Source of the DNA: Lottia gigantea
Taxonomy: Eukaryota > Mollusca > Gastropoda > Lottiidae
Assembly: GCF_000327385.1 (NCBI RefSeq)
Contig: NW_008708555.1
Coordinates: 25,726-89,725 of the forward strand
Direction of reading: 5' to 3'
DNA: 64,000 nt
The notes beneath the pieces were generated by a model. That model was not told the DNA's origin and did not search any database. It saw only the letters and a list, made by a program, of their open reading frames with translations. The position numbers and the translations under genes are program-made. Below, in pieces: positions 1 to 12,236 of this stretch. The first letter of the stretch is position 1, and every line of letters starts with the position of its first letter.

Positions 1-1380
1 GTGCATCTATGCAAGGGGGTGGAGACCACAGTAAATGGGGTTGATTATCATTGATAATTTAATCTCACTGCCTATGGTAAAGGGTAAAAGAGGGTGCGAT
101 TAGGGGGTTGGTGCATCTCTGTAGGTGATGGAGAATACAATAGGCTGTGGAAGGGTGTGGCAGGGCGTGCTAAGGGGGAGGAGGGGACATCTCACCAGTT
201 AAAGACATAACTTAACATCGAATTCAAACTCACCAAGTGTGCTGGTCTATTTGTCTTTCTTCACAGTGGCTACTGTAGGCGACAGTTGATGGTTGAATAT
301 TAATCTGCAAATGAAAGTAGAAGTCTTAACAAACTTTGCTATTCAGGAACAGTTTTACCCACCCATCCCCCCTTTCAATAACCACAGCTGTATATTTGAA
401 AGGGTATTCTATTGCTTTAAGCAAGTAGGAGATGCAGCAAGTGGGCTATTCACACCCACCGCATGAGAGGGGCTTTATGAATGGGGAGGGGCATGAGGGC
501 TAATCACACCCACCGCATGAGAAGAGGCGATATGCAATGAATGTGGGGAATGGGGGCTAATCACACCCACCGCATGGGAAGGGCTATATGCAATGAATAA
601 GGGACTGTGAACATATCCCACCCTTCTACCTGGGCAATTAACCCGTCAATGCAAATAGTTGGTGCACTCAATTCTTTCATTAAATTGGATTGTCTCCCCT
701 CAGTCTGTCTCCAGATTTTGTCAAACACATCTGGAGCTTCTCTACTTGTATTCAAGCTCTGCATGTCAATAAAAACAAGCCATGAACTCCCAATTTTAAC
801 CCTCCGTATTGAAAAAGAAAAAACTCACCATTTATGTTGATGCAGACAGAAAATTTAAACTAAAGCTGGCTTCACACTGAACGGGCTTCAAATATCTGCA
901 AACAAAAATGATTGCTTTGTAAATTGTTGGTTTTGTGCATCTCTATAGGGAATGGGTGAAGGGACCCGAGTTCCAGGGTGCATCTATGCCGGGGGGTGGA
1001 GATCACAGTAAAGGGGGTTGATTATCATTGATATTCTATTCACAATAGATTTCAGAAGGCCTAAGCACTTAGAGGGCTTGAGGGAAAGGGGTGGCTTTTC
1101 TACAGAAAGAAAAGAAATGAGGAGGGGGGAGGGGGGAGTCCAACTGCGCTCTCCCAATTATGGCCAGGCATTGCTGATTTGATATCGATCATGAATTTGA
1201 TAAAACTTAGTAGGCTACTTACTATTTGAATTGAAATCCAGTCCATTTCCTTTCAATCTTGAAATCTAATCCGTTGAACACAAAAATCCTACAAAATAGC
1301 ACAAAAGAATCCAATAAATATTCCTTATTCAAAGAAATGCCGCCTTGTTAATGAAAAGCCCGCTAAAAATTGCAGATTCA
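1..1380. repeat. Gene-free stretch with short local duplications
   Basis: No credible gene is seen. Positions 1-57 recur at 977-1034 with few differences (both start with GTGCATCTATGC and share TTGATTATCATTGAT). Shorter echoes starting GTGCATCTCT lie near 111 and 934. Between about 445 and 600 a unit of 60-70 bp containing ATCACACCCACCGCATG occurs three times in tandem. Short open frames here overlap the repeats and have no recognisable product. Confidence 0.6.
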
Positions 1381-1383
1381 TGT

Positions 1384-1485
1384 ATGCAAATGATAATGGT
1401 GCGCGTTACTCCGCCCACTTTTAGATTGACAGCCAAGTTTGGGCCAATCATCTGCTGTCTATTACCAAACACGTGCCCTGACGTC
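1384..1485. promoter_or_regulatory. Cluster of promoter-type motifs
   Basis: Within about 100 bp there is a POU octamer ATGCAAAT (1384-1391), a GC-box core CCGCCC (1411-1416), a CCAAT box (1444-1448), an E-box CACGTG (1470-1475) and a CRE-like TGACGTC (1479-1485). This density in AT-rich surroundings suggests a promoter or enhancer. No gene that it could serve was found nearby on either strand, so function and direction are inference. Confidence 0.3.
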
Positions 1486-4364
1486 TGAGTCCGTGCTGCC
1501 AAATTTTGTTTAATATTTCTGGAGGAAAAAGCTGTCAACGATCCATCAACTAATGTCTGGCTATGACTTTAATATTTAAAGATTGTTTCATGGAGTTTTT
1601 TAGATTGTGGCTGACAATGTCTGGACAATGGCTGGGGGCCAAAATTTTCATATTTAAAATATAATTGTTCTTTTAATTTAAGAATAAACTTTAATCACAA
1701 ATTGTTCCAATGATAAAGAAGCGAAATACTCACATTTATCTGATGTTCATTACTCGAATGACGACCTTTAAATATTCTGTTCAGGAATAATCTAAACTGC
1801 GCAATACTTGACACCTGGTTCCCGCTGAAATAAGATCAAAGAGAATTGTCATTTTTCCGAAATATTACAACCTAATCTCCCTTTCCATTAAGATAATTAG
1901 CAACCCCCCCCCCCCCCCTCTCTCCCTCCACGGCACAATTTTCGATTTCAACCCTTGTCCACTCTATGATCTCTGATAAAGTCCCAATGCAGCACATTTT
2001 TCCATCAAAACACAAGTAGAAAATAAATTGAACGAATTCTGGGAAAATGTGAAGTAAATTTTGTGTGAACAACAGGCCTTATTTCTACCAAAAATATATT
2101 TGATTTTTACTATTTGCCCTCTCAAAACAAAGAAAAAGATATGTTATAGGTAGGAAAGGGGCCTGCTTTTCAGGCAAAATTGCCGTTAAACTTTCTTAGG
2201 AAATCATTCAATTAATTTTCCTCCAGTATTTTTAGGTCAAAATGTCATGCAATGGGACTTTCTTTAAGATTAAAGACTGGCTAAAGCGGGTGAAACTACG
2301 GGTTGCCGTAGGCTTATTCAGGCAAATTTGGCATCAATTTTTCTCAAAAAACGTTCAATTCATATTGCGCGTGTATTGTGAGGTCAAATTAATTAAAATG
2401 TTCATGAAATACCTGTCAAAAGCGCTCCAGAATTGTCTTTTCTAAGGAAACACCTTCAAAACGTCTTTGCTGCGTCAATTTTCGGCCGTCATCTGAATTT
2501 TCCCGACGTCTGCTGACGTCGCCTCGTTTTCGATCTAGGCTCTTTGCAAGTGAAAGGTGGACTAGTAATTGTTGTAGGCTCAAAAATAAAGCCAACTCAC
2601 TAGAAATAGGAAATTTTTGGAATGGACTCACCTGAAATATTATTTTATTGTTGTTTTTATCATTAAAATCTATTTTTGTGTTGAAAATAAAGAGATAGAA
2701 ATAAATTTTTAGTACCAACCTCGTACAAAAATAATGGGTCACTGTTTAAGGACCAGACGGCATGCACACGACTCTATAAAGGGGTGTGGCTATGGAGTAG
2801 TCCGAAACAGTGCGAACTATAATTATAGGCTAAAATTTCGAAAAAATACAAATCAGCCAAACTAAACACAGTAAAGGGTGTTTTTCTGCCATATTATTGA
2901 TAAAAAGATATGCATGTGCATCGTTAAAGCTAGAAATCACTGAAAATAGGTCAGCGTAATTGGGAAAGGAAGGGATTCTGTCAGTAGCCCGTGTCTTTCG
3001 GCAAGAGTCTAGATAGTTCTAGGCTTATCAAATTATGCCTATTTTTCTTGTGCCCTGTAAGAACTTAGGCTTAGGGTTGGGAATATTATTTTGGCTATAA
3101 AAACATGGGAGCGCGGAGTGCACCCCCCCTCTCCCCTAAGGCCAAAAATTACAATGTTTTGATGGAAATATGCATAATATCTATAACAGGCTTATTAAAA
3201 TAGGCCCTATTAAGAACTTAGGGTTGGAACTATTTAGCCCCACCCCCAAAAGGCCCAAAATTATAATGTTTCGGTGAGAATAATAGTAATATCCTTAATA
3301 GGATTATTAAAATAGGCATGTTAGTTGTTTTTGGGATACTTTTTTTGGCCATAATAACATGGGAGAATTGTCAAATCCCCCCCCCCCCTCCCGCTCACCT
3401 CTTCCACCGCTAAAGGCCTAAATCAGATTAAAACATGCATTTTTCATTAAAGAAATGTATTAATATTGTAAGAACACTCTTTCTAATTATAAATAGAATG
3501 CGGGATTTAATTCCTTTATTTTCAAACTCCCCAGTCCCTATATCCCAACAATGGATTGGAAAAAATTTGGCGACGACCCATCCCAATCTAAAGTACTATA
3601 GCCGCTGCTGAAATGTCAATGTCAGATTCAGATATTTTGTGCTTCTTTGATAGGCTAAAATGTACTCATAAATAGCCATTGCTAATGCGATAATCAAATA
3701 GGCGGCAATAAGTCATATTTAACCAACCCTTATTTTGCATACTCTACAGTAGGGATTTAACTGTTGTCTGTAGTCTAACGCTTTAACGTCGAAGGCTTGA
3801 ATAACCCTCCATGCGTGTTTCCGGTTAATAGTTTTGTTCACTACTAACTTTGAATTTCGACAAATATTGAATTTAATAAGATTGTCGGCGGTGTGAAGTG
3901 AATGTGACATAAAGAGAAGTCTTTTAGGAATCAGGAAAAAAAGTTTCACGCGTCTCAATGACACAGTAACTGGGAGATCGGCCAATAATGCAATATGTAG
4001 CGGCGATACGCCATTATGATATCTCCATATTGATCGACCCTCCATTATATTCGTCCAGTACATCGACGATTGAAAATAATCAACGATCCTTCTGCTTTGC
4101 TAATTGTGGGCAAGTAGTGTCTATTGACAACTTGAATGCCTTTTTTCTAATCAGAAATGTGTGAAAATTTCTCAGGCGCAGGAAATTATTGCTTGAAAGA
4201 TTTTTCTATTTTCATGCTATGAAACACTACGGTAATAACTTGTGTCCACAAATTTTGTTTTTCAAGAAAACAGGATTATTGGAGGATTCTGTCAATCCTA
4301 ATAGATTTTAGGAATTTTGAGTAAAACTGTTTATATATATGCCTGGTTCGACTGGAGGGGGGGA
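1486..4364. other. Gene-free stretch, with an imperfect tandem repeat
   Basis: No gene is supported. Homopolymer C tracts lie at about 1905-1918, 3120 and 3378. Between about 3020 and 3420 a unit of roughly 110-130 bp recurs about three times; its recognisable parts are TTATTAAAATAGG, GGCTATAAAAACATGGGAG and AAAATTATAATGTTT. A minus-strand open frame at 3719-4063 has no recognisable domain and no supported splice partners. Confidence 0.45.
2500..2525. promoter_or_regulatory. Paired CRE-like sites
   Basis: Two GACGTC palindromes, 2505-2510 and 2515-2520, are spaced by one helical turn; the second lies in TGACGTCG. This is a typical bZIP (CREB/ATF) arrangement. A TATA-like TATAAAG follows at 2775. 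No downstream gene could be assigned. Confidence 0.25.
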
Positions 4365-4530
4365 TGTGGCACAGTCAGTTAGAGCATTAGAATGTCGGTC
4401 GGAGTGTGAAAGTCTGTTGATCTTTTCTCATTATTCCAGTTGGCCCTGTTGTTAATGGATACGGATAATCTGGTAATCAATTCTAAAAGGTTTGGCCAAA
4501 GAACCAACTAGTAGAAAGGACCCTCTTCAA
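4365..4530 (+). mobile_element. tRNA-derived SINE, degenerate
   Basis: A tRNA-like head (GCACAGTCAGTTAGAGCATT, a box A lookalike) is followed by a body containing CATTATTCCAGTTGGCCCTG and ACCAACTAGTAGAAAGGACC. The same body sequence recurs at 14046-14140 and twice at 15278-15383, so this is a dispersed family and not a tRNA gene. Confidence 0.5.
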
Positions 4531-4791
4531 TCTGTTGTTCTTGTAAAAAATATTATTTCTGTCTTGTGAAACTAAGTTGCTATCCTTGCTATATGGTTTT
4601 TTTTTTTTTTTTTTAAATTCACAACACTAAAGATATCTGTCTATAAAAATATATTACCCTATAAATAACATACAGCATCATTGCATAAATAAATAAGCTA
4701 ACAAAAACAATCTAGGAAATATTCTTTCTTTTGCTTACATTTTGATTAATCTAGTTATATAATGCCCAGGATTTAAACATAGGAGTAATAG

Positions 4792-4914
4792 CAGTGGCGG
4801 AGCTAAAAGGGGGGCAGCCCCAAAGTAAGTTTTTCAGGCAAATAACTAGGTTAGAATTTTGGGCAATCTCAGATATTTCGCCCCCCCTTGGAGGTTAACA
4901 TGGCTCCAACACTG
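4792..4914. mobile_element. hAT-like MITE with imperfect 8-bp target duplication
   Basis: The element starts CAGTGGCGGAGC and ends GCTCCAACACTG, an imperfect terminal inverted repeat. It is flanked by AGTAATAG and AGTAAAGG, which match at 6 of 8 bases, as expected for an old hAT insertion. Relatives lie at 48724-48829 (left end missing) and 53927-54062. There is no coding capacity. The hAT assignment comes from the CAGTGGCG terminus and the 8-bp duplication. Confidence 0.6.
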
Positions 4915-5861
4915 AGTAAAGGTATATTTGCCAACGAAAATTTATGAAATTTCGTAAGTTGCGAATAGATGAGGTGTTCACTATACTTCATCTATTATCT
5001 ACCACCTTTATAAATGAAATGAAGAATTAAACAAAAAGTGCAAGAATTATATATATATTTGACATCTGCTCTCAATATCCTGATTTTAATATTTTGAACA
5101 AATGAAATATTTCTGATATCTAATTGACAATAAAGGATGTCATTCAAAATAACAATCACACTATTGAAAATATAACACTATTATTAAAACCCAAAAACTT
5201 TTTGTCCATAAATCAAAATGAAACCAGACATTTTGACTTTTTCCCTTTCTCCTCAACTTAAATAGCACGGCACTTCAAAATCTATTTGATTAATTAACTC
5301 ATTCATTCTGTTCCACATGAATATTCATGAGATGAATTGACAAATCATAGTCCTAGTTAGTGATAATATGCTCACTGATTGATCAAGTCCTATTTCACAA
5401 ATCACCATGCATTAAATTGTATCAATCATTAAGAGTTGCCCAGGTGAAATAGACTAATGATGATAAAACTCTACTCTCACAGCAGAAAAAAAAAATGGAT
5501 TTCAGATAATGAGACATTCATGACCTGTTGCCTGAAATTCATGTCTAATCTAAATCTTGCCATTTCAATGTCTTCAGAACCCTGATATTTCATGGACCCA
5601 CAGACTCTTGACTAATGAAGTTGTTACCTGTTGTCTGAGCAAAGAAAAAAAGTTTTTCCATTATTTTTATGAGAATTGGAATAGCAGCCTCAAAATAGTA
5701 CTCTTAGTCTTTTCCAATTCTCGTTGAAAAACATTTACTTTTACATTGCACAGACAATAGATTGGGGTGCTTTTGCTTTTAACTCATCTAGGTCATTTCT
5801 TATTGTTTTATATTACATTTTTATAATTTAGATGTTTATGAACCCCTGATTAAGAAAGTCG
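4915..5861. other. Gene-free 3' flank of ABCB10
   Basis: AT-rich sequence downstream of the ABCB10 stop codon. No gene, strong repeat or clear canonical poly(A) signal was identified. It probably includes the ABCB10 3' untranslated region. Confidence 0.4.
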
Positions 5862-8800
5862 TTAATTAGTGATGGTCTGTCGGTCTACCAGTTTTTTAAA
5901 TATCCCATCAGGTATTTGTATTAGATCATTATAACTTCCGACCTCTGCTATCTGACCTTGATCTAATACAGCGATCTGATTGGCTGTTTTAATTGTAGAT
6001 AGACGATGAGCTATAGTAATAACAGTACGTCCCTCCATTAATCTTTCTAACGCATCCTGGACCCAGTATTCACTCTCCGCATCTAGGGCACTGAAAAATA
6101 TCAGAATAAATTTGTTACACTCTAACTTTGTTAATTTCAAACTTAATCAGAAAATTTGGCTTTCATTTTGTTTTGCTTACCTTGTGGCTTCATCTAATAA
6201 CAGTATTTTGGGATTTTTCAATATGGCTCTAGCTATGGCAATTCTTTGTCGTTGACCACCTAAAATACAAGATATTCTCAGTTTTCATTGGGAAAATGTC
6301 CAGTTGTTCGTATTAGACAATAAACTTAGGCCTCGTTTGCTACAGGCTGTGCTTGTTAAAGATCCCTTGACAGTTGGAACAAAGGATAGTCCTGCAAAAA
6401 TCTCTCATTACACAGTTGCACACTGCATGGCATTGCTTATCGTCGACCAAAACTTTAGAACAAAAAAAAAAAACAACCATTAAATCCCATTTCCAAGACT
6501 AAAAATTCAAGGACAACACTGATTTCTTCTCGACTCTGGCAGTGTTTATGTGGGTCTAAGTCAAATGAGATTTGGGGACTTGTGTAAAATTTTATGCCTG
6601 ATTTCTTAAGCTGGAATAAAGCACAGACCTGATAGCATGATGCCCCTCTCACCAACCAACGTATCAAACTGTTGAGGGAAATTCTGTATAAACTGGTAAG
6701 CGTTGGCTTGTCGTGCTGCGTTCATCATATCTTCTGTTGTAACATTGTTTTCACTGGCTCCATATTTTATATTATCAGCTATTGAACAGGAAAATAATAT
6801 AGGTTCCTGCAAATGAACAGAACCGGTACACACATAAACCAAGAAAAGACAACTCATCATTTAAAATTCTAAACACAGACATTTCTGGATACACAAGGAT
6901 TTGAAGACTCAAATTTCGAGCACTATTACTGATTAGCTTAGCTAAATGATTCCTGTTTCTGAAACTACTAATATGTTGTCTTAACCATGTAGGATATAAT
7001 TTATTAACAAGGGGGTGTGGGTGTTACGACAAGGCTAGTAACAGTAATTTGTATATCTATAATAGCCTACACCTACCTGACTTACTGTACCAATATGTTG
7101 TCGTAACCATGTAGGATCTAATTTATTAATGTTAATATCATCTAGACAGACCTCTCCTATAGATATAACAAAATCATATTATTTTATAGAGAATGTCTCC
7201 ACTTAATTTATAATCAACGAGTTTAAGAGCCATTTAAAAAAACTTAAACTATAGTCAATAATCATATAGTGCTGCATCCTGCCTATTCATATGAGGTTTA
7301 CATAGACACACAAACAAAATGGCTGCCCATGTCGTAAAAGATGCATCCACACACAGCAAAACTTTCTCCCTGGCCATGAAATCTCAATTGGAACCTTGAT
7401 GAAAATCTGGCATGCTTGCAAACCTCAGTGATGAAAAATCAGAGAAGAAAGCTAAATTAGGCTTAAGAGCTCAAGATATTTATCTCATGATATTTAGATG
7501 CCCTAGGGGTTCAAAGTTTTAAATTTTGAATATGAATGCTGATTAATCAAAAGATGAAGCATCATATACTTACCAAACTGAGGGTCATAAAAACGTAATA
7601 ATAAATGCCCCAGGGATGACTTCCCCGAGCCGCTGGCCCCCACTACTGCTGTTACACTTCCACTAGGTACTGTTAGATTGAGATGATTAAATATATTAAC
7701 ATCTGATCTGGTAGGGAATGAGAACCGGATATTTCTAAACACTATGTTGCCCTCGACTGGCTGAGTAGGTATCAAACCCCCTGTAATATATAAATAATGA
7801 AGTTTGTTGTAAATCATTTATTCAATCACTATATTACCCTCAACAGATTTTGTAGGTATCAACCCAACTCGACATATATATATATACTGGGTGTTTCAAA
7901 ATTAGGGCCTCCCCAACCCCTAAATTCCACTAAAACTATTTGATGAAGTCAAAATATGCTATATCACAAAAGGCCCTTTGCAATAAGTGACGTTATCAAA
8001 CACTTAGTTTTAGTGGAATTGCAGGAACCACAGATATTTGACTCAAAATTAAAATGGTGCAAATAAATGCTATTAGTGTCCCTGATAAACATCAAAAGTT
8101 TAGAAAATCTCTTTACTATCCCTTTAAGAATGTTTGGCTTATTGAAAGGAATGCTTGTAGAGTAGTTATGTGAATATTGGTCAGTTATCCAGAAGCATAG
8201 ACAGTATTAGGTAAGAAATAGAGAAAAAAACTTGCCTGCAATTGGAATCAAAGGATTCCGTTCTGATAATTCCCACAATCTAGAACTAGCACCAAGCCCT
8301 CGCATTATTTCAGTATAAAATGAGGTCATACCTGTAATGATGAAGGTAGAAGGAATAAAACTACTGAGTAAATAAATAGAAAATTGGGGGATTCAAACCC
8401 ACGGCACTTAATTGACTAGCAGATGACAATCCAACTCGCTACCGACTGAGCTATTTCTTTTCTTTCTGCTTTCATTCCATTGATAACAAAAATTGTACAT
8501 TACTTACTTGATAGAGATATTCCAATATAAATAGCGTAGACTATAAACGAAGTCAAACCACCAACACTGAGCTGAGATTCCGACATCATTATACCTCCAC
8601 AATAAATCACAGATAATACAGCAGCATTACCTGATGTCCCTGTCTAGTAATAGAAATTAGAAATATTAAAACAGAACCTGAAACATGTTGTTACTCAGGT
8701 AATAAAACAGAACCTGAAACATGTTGTTACTCAGATAATAAAACAGAACCTGAAACATGTTGTTACTTAGGAAATAAAACAAAACCTGAAACATGTTGTT

Positions 8801-11285
8801 ACTCAGGTAATAAAACAGAACATGAAACATGTTGCTATTCAGATAATACTGCAGAACCTGAAACATGTTGCTATTCAGATAATACTGCAGAACCTGAAAC
8901 ATGTTGTTACTCAGGTAATAAAACAGAACCTGAAACATGTTGGTAATAAAACAGAACCTGAAACATGTTGTTACTCAGGTAATAAAACAGAATCTGAAAC
9001 ATGTTGTTACTCAGGTAATAAAACAGAACCTGAAACATGTTGTTACTCAGGTAACAAGTACAAAGTTGATCATAATGGCAAGAATTACTTACAAATCCCC
9101 AAAATAATGCACTATATTTGGCTTCTTTTTTCTGTAATTGTAAGATTTCTTCTATTTTATTATCATAAGCTTTCATTTCTTTGATTTCATGAGCAAACGC
9201 TCTAACAGTTCGTATATTACTGATTCTTTCTTCAGCTACCTGAAAAAAAAATAGCATTTCACAAGCTCATACAGACAGTATTGTCAACAAAGGAGGCTGT
9301 TTCACACTACAACCAGTCTCTTAGACCGTTAATTTTGATCCTATTTGTTTAAACATTAATTATATCATGATATATATTATGCTCCTAAAAAGTAGCCCTG
9401 TTTCACAATTTCATCAAAATTTAATTACATAATGAAACTCTTTGCATTACAAGTGAAATCTTTTTTCAGGACATCTATCTATCAACCCAGACGCCTGGTT
9501 GACCTGGTAGTCAGACTATGAGCTAGTATCTTTAAACTTGAAATTTTTTTCCTCTTAGTGATGCAGGTAGAAGGGTTTAACATGGAACAGTTTTGTATTC
9601 ATACCTGTGTAGAATCAGCCAGTGTGTCTTGAATTTCTTTCGTTATTCTTTTAACAAATCTTCCATAAATAATAGCAAACCCAACAACTGCAGGAACAAT
9701 GGCCATTGCTACTAGCGTTAATTTGGGGGATATGTACAGCTGTAACAAATAATAGTTATATACTGGAACAAATCTAAAGAGGCAGTAAATCCAATCAAAA
9801 ACTGTTACCCTGTAAAAACAAAAAATGTGCACTTTTTTGTGAAATCAATATTATTCCAAATAATCTCCACCCTGTTAACCTTCTTCATTAGCCCACATGG
9901 TGCAGAAAACAAGGATGTAAAATTCCATTCATTTCATTTCCACCCTGTTGAGATCATAAAATCAACAAGTTTGGACTACCCATCCATAATAATATTGTTT
10001 ACTTATCATGGATTCAGAATCCAAACAATTAAAGTCATGCTTGATTAAGTAAAAATAAGAAAAACAAAAAATCAAAGCTTACCATCATAGTCACAGCAAT
10101 AGAACCTGAAGCCAGGGCTCGTAAACCTTCTGATATATTATTGGTTATAGATTTTCCTACAACAGTCGTATCTGTCGACAATCGATTTATCAACTCTCCT
10201 GTTTTATTTTTATCATAAAATCCCATTTCTTGTTTTAAAATAGATCTGAAAACGTTTTCACGTAGTTTCTTGATAATATTTTGACCAGCGACAGTAAAGA
10301 GATAGAAACGACAACAATTAGCTATTCCACCAATAACAAATATCAATAATAGAATACTGGATTTAGATTTTAAGTTTTCCAATAAAGTTCCATCATCTGC
10401 TGCAGAAGACATGAGATCTATCAACTTTCCAAAAAACATCGGCACCAAATTGGAAATGCTGCTGGATATTAGAAGAAAAAATATAGCACCTGAAAAAAGA
10501 ACAAGAACATATGACACAGAGACAAGTGCAATATTGATGTCATTTGAGGCAGTAGACTGTACAGTTTTATTACACATGTATTGATGCATTTCAAAATTAC
10601 AGACTTCCAAATAGCATTGTGACATTGTGAAGATGGTATTGATGATAAATCAAAGACGCCTATCTACACAATATGGTATAGTGATCAAACACAAAGTGAT
10701 ATAAAGCCGCTACTTGTGCACTTGCACAGGCCCTGTATTTCTGAAATGATCTCGGCAGAAAGGATTTCTACAAAACAGTGTTAGAAGCTAAGACCCTAGG
10801 ATATCCTAGAAGCAGTGTTAGAGGGAAAGATCCAGCGCTAAGATCGTTTCGAGAATAAGCGGCCAGAATTACATATCTACTGTGCACAAGAATGATGATG
10901 AACATAAGTGATGCGATTACACCGTGTTGGTCATGAAATTGGTCAAGAAAAAAATCAATCTATCTTATATAATTCCTAAATAAACTAACTTTAAAAACTA
11001 ACCATATATTTTATAACGTTCAGGTTTAGCTAATCGAAACATTCGAACCAAATCCTTCTTCTTCCATCCTTTTAAGTAATTTTTTAAAATGACTACATAA
11101 TTTTTAGAAGCACTGCCATTTTTCACAGGTGAATCTTTAGGTATTTTTGGAGTTCCGGAATGTTTGAACCGTAGGGGCTGCTGTCTGGTACATAAACAGG
11201 TTAATTTTACTTCTCTGAATATGGGATGGATGGATTTGGTCTTTAAGAAGTTTGCTGATGCTTTCCTCAAGAATGCCGAATACAT
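5862..11285 (-). CDS. ABCB10: ABCB10, mitochondrial ABC half-transporter
   Basis: Eleven exons: 11285-11003, 10489-10083, 9739-9605, 9239-9093, 8643-8508, 8331-8236, 7780-7574, 7156-7077, 6806-6629, 6259-6181, 6090-5862. All phases join to give 658 aa (human ABCB10 is 738 aa). The first about 90 residues are basic, Ser/Thr-rich and poor in acids, like a mitochondrial presequence. The transmembrane domain follows, with [19 protein letters not shown] and [15 protein letters not shown] typical of the family. The nucleotide-binding domain has Walker [10 protein letters not shown] (about 449-457), a Q-loop in GTVSQEP, signature LSGGQRQR (about 554-561), Walker [10 protein letters not shown] and the H-loop His in AHRLS (about 611). 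ABCB10 works as a homodimer in the inner mitochondrial membrane and is linked to haem synthesis and oxidative-stress protection. All catalytic motifs are intact. The exon at 8331-8236 ends in a GC donor. Confidence 0.93.
6970..7010 (-). pseudogene. Duplicated fragment of an ABCB10 exon inside an intron
   Basis: About 40 bp here repeat part of the ABCB10 exon at 7156-7077. ATATGTTGTCTTAACCATG versus ATATGTTGTCGTAACCATG continues into a matching TAGGAT.TAATTTATTAA, with only a few differences. The fragment has no splice sites and is a partial exon duplication lying in the intron just downstream in the sense of transcription. Confidence 0.6.
7905..8127. mobile_element. TTAA-ended foldback MITE, copy 1
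   Basis: Two copies of a segment around CCACTAAAACTA face each other (about 7928 and 8010). The right end reads CTTTACTATCCCTTTAA and stops at a TTAA (8124-8127). A clearer member of the family is at 23860-24160. The element lies in an ABCB10 intron and has no coding capacity. The left boundary is uncertain. Confidence 0.45.
8385..8458 (-). mobile_element. tRNA-derived SINE head
   Basis: On the minus strand this reads like a tRNA: box A TAGCTCAGTCGGTAGCGAG and box B GGGTTTGAATCCCCC. The middle part GTCATCTGCTAGTCAATTA is shared with copies at 39256-39330 and 47345-47405, so it is one member of a SINE family and not a functional tRNA gene. It lies inside an ABCB10 intron. Confidence 0.6.
8670..9056. 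repeat. 36-bp minisatellite in an ABCB10 intron
   Basis: About ten to eleven tandem copies of a roughly 36-bp unit containing AACAGAACCTGAAACATG, with some units shortened or varied (for example near 8940). The array fills most of the intron between the exons at 9239-9093 and 8643-8508. Long open frames through it on both strands are a product of the repeat. A single inverted unit with the same flank lies at 27826-27871. Confidence 0.9.
10729..10864. mobile_element. MITE with GGCC..GAAACGATCTTAGCG termini
   Basis: The right end, read inward, is TTCTCGAAACGATCTTAGCG, and the left end is a weaker version (TATTTCTGAAATGATCTCGG). The same termini bound the element at 51786-51952, defining a family. 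It lies in the first ABCB10 intron and has no coding capacity. Confidence 0.5.
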
Positions 11286-11396
11286 TTTGTTTGCTGTTAC
11301 AATATCTCAATTAATGAAGATCAGTTAAATTTCTGATTAATTTTGTAGATTCATTTTATTTTCTGGCTACTTACACCATCATTTCCTTCAATCGAA

Positions 11397-11446
11397 NNNN
11401 NNNNNNNNNNNNNNNNNNNNNNNNNNNNNNNNNNNNNNNNNNNNNN
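11397..11446. other. Assembly gap (50 N)
   Basis: Fifty unknown bases. The round length suggests a gap of unknown true size, placed just before the 19-bp minisatellite, where repeats probably broke the assembly. Confidence 0.95.
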
Positions 11447-11515
11447 CAATCTGAAATGACAAATAATGAGTATTTGAACGAGATTACATTTTACTGTATC
11501 TTATGAAAACAGAAC

Positions 11516-12236
11516 GTCATTTATACTGTACCTTGTCATTTATACTGTACCTTGTCATTTATACTGTACCTTGTCATTTATACTGTACCTTGTCATTTAT
11601 ACTGTACCTTGTCATTTATACTGTACCTTGTCATTTATACTGTACCTTGTCATTTATACTGTACCTTATCATTTATACTGTACCTTGTCATTTATACTGT
11701 ACCTTGTCATTTATACTGTACCTTGTCATTTATACTGTACCTTGTCATTTATACTGTACCTTGTCATTTATACTGTACCTTATCATTTATACTGTACCTT
11801 GTCATTTATACTGTACCTTGTCATTTATACTGTACCTTATCATTTATACTGTACCTTGTCATTTATACTGTACCTTGTCATTTATACTGTACCTTGTCAT
11901 TTATACTGTACCTTGTCATTTATACTGTACCTTGTCATTTATACTGTACCTTGTCATTTATACTGTACCTTGTCATTTATACTGTACCTTGTCATTTATA
12001 CTGTACCTTGTCATTTATACTGTACCTTGTCATTTATACTGTACCTTGTCATTTATACTGTACCTTGTCATTTATACTGTACCTTGTCATTTATACTGTA
12101 CCTTGTCATTTATACTGTACCTTGTCATTTATACTGTACCTTGTCATTTATACTGTACCTTGTCATTTATACTGTACCTTGTCATTTATATGTACCTTGT
12201 CATTTATACTGTACCTTGTCATTTATACTGTACCTT
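11516..12236. repeat. 19-bp minisatellite, about 38 copies
   Basis: The unit is TCATTTATACTGTACCTTG, nearly perfect over 720 bp. The only common variants are a G/A change in CCTTRTC and one unit missing a base near 12190. The unit holds no stop in any plus frame and 19 is not a multiple of three, so three overlapping long open frames appear; these are artefacts. The array lies in the spacer between the divergently arranged ABCB10 and BTB-ZF A, next to an assembly gap. Confidence 0.95.

Noticed and set aside
3719-4063. 114-aa minus-strand frame starting MYWTNIMEGRSIWRYHNGV
   Set aside because: No recognisable domain, no linked exons and no clear poly(A) signal; not enough to call a gene.
8385-8458. 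tRNA gene on the minus strand
   Set aside because: Boxes A and B are recognisable, but the sequence belongs to a dispersed family with several degraded copies; a SINE head.
8666-9257. Repeat-rich open frames on both strands ([12 protein letters not shown] and [12 protein letters not shown])
   Set aside because: Products of the 36-bp intronic minisatellite. Only 9239-9093 is a real ABCB10 exon.
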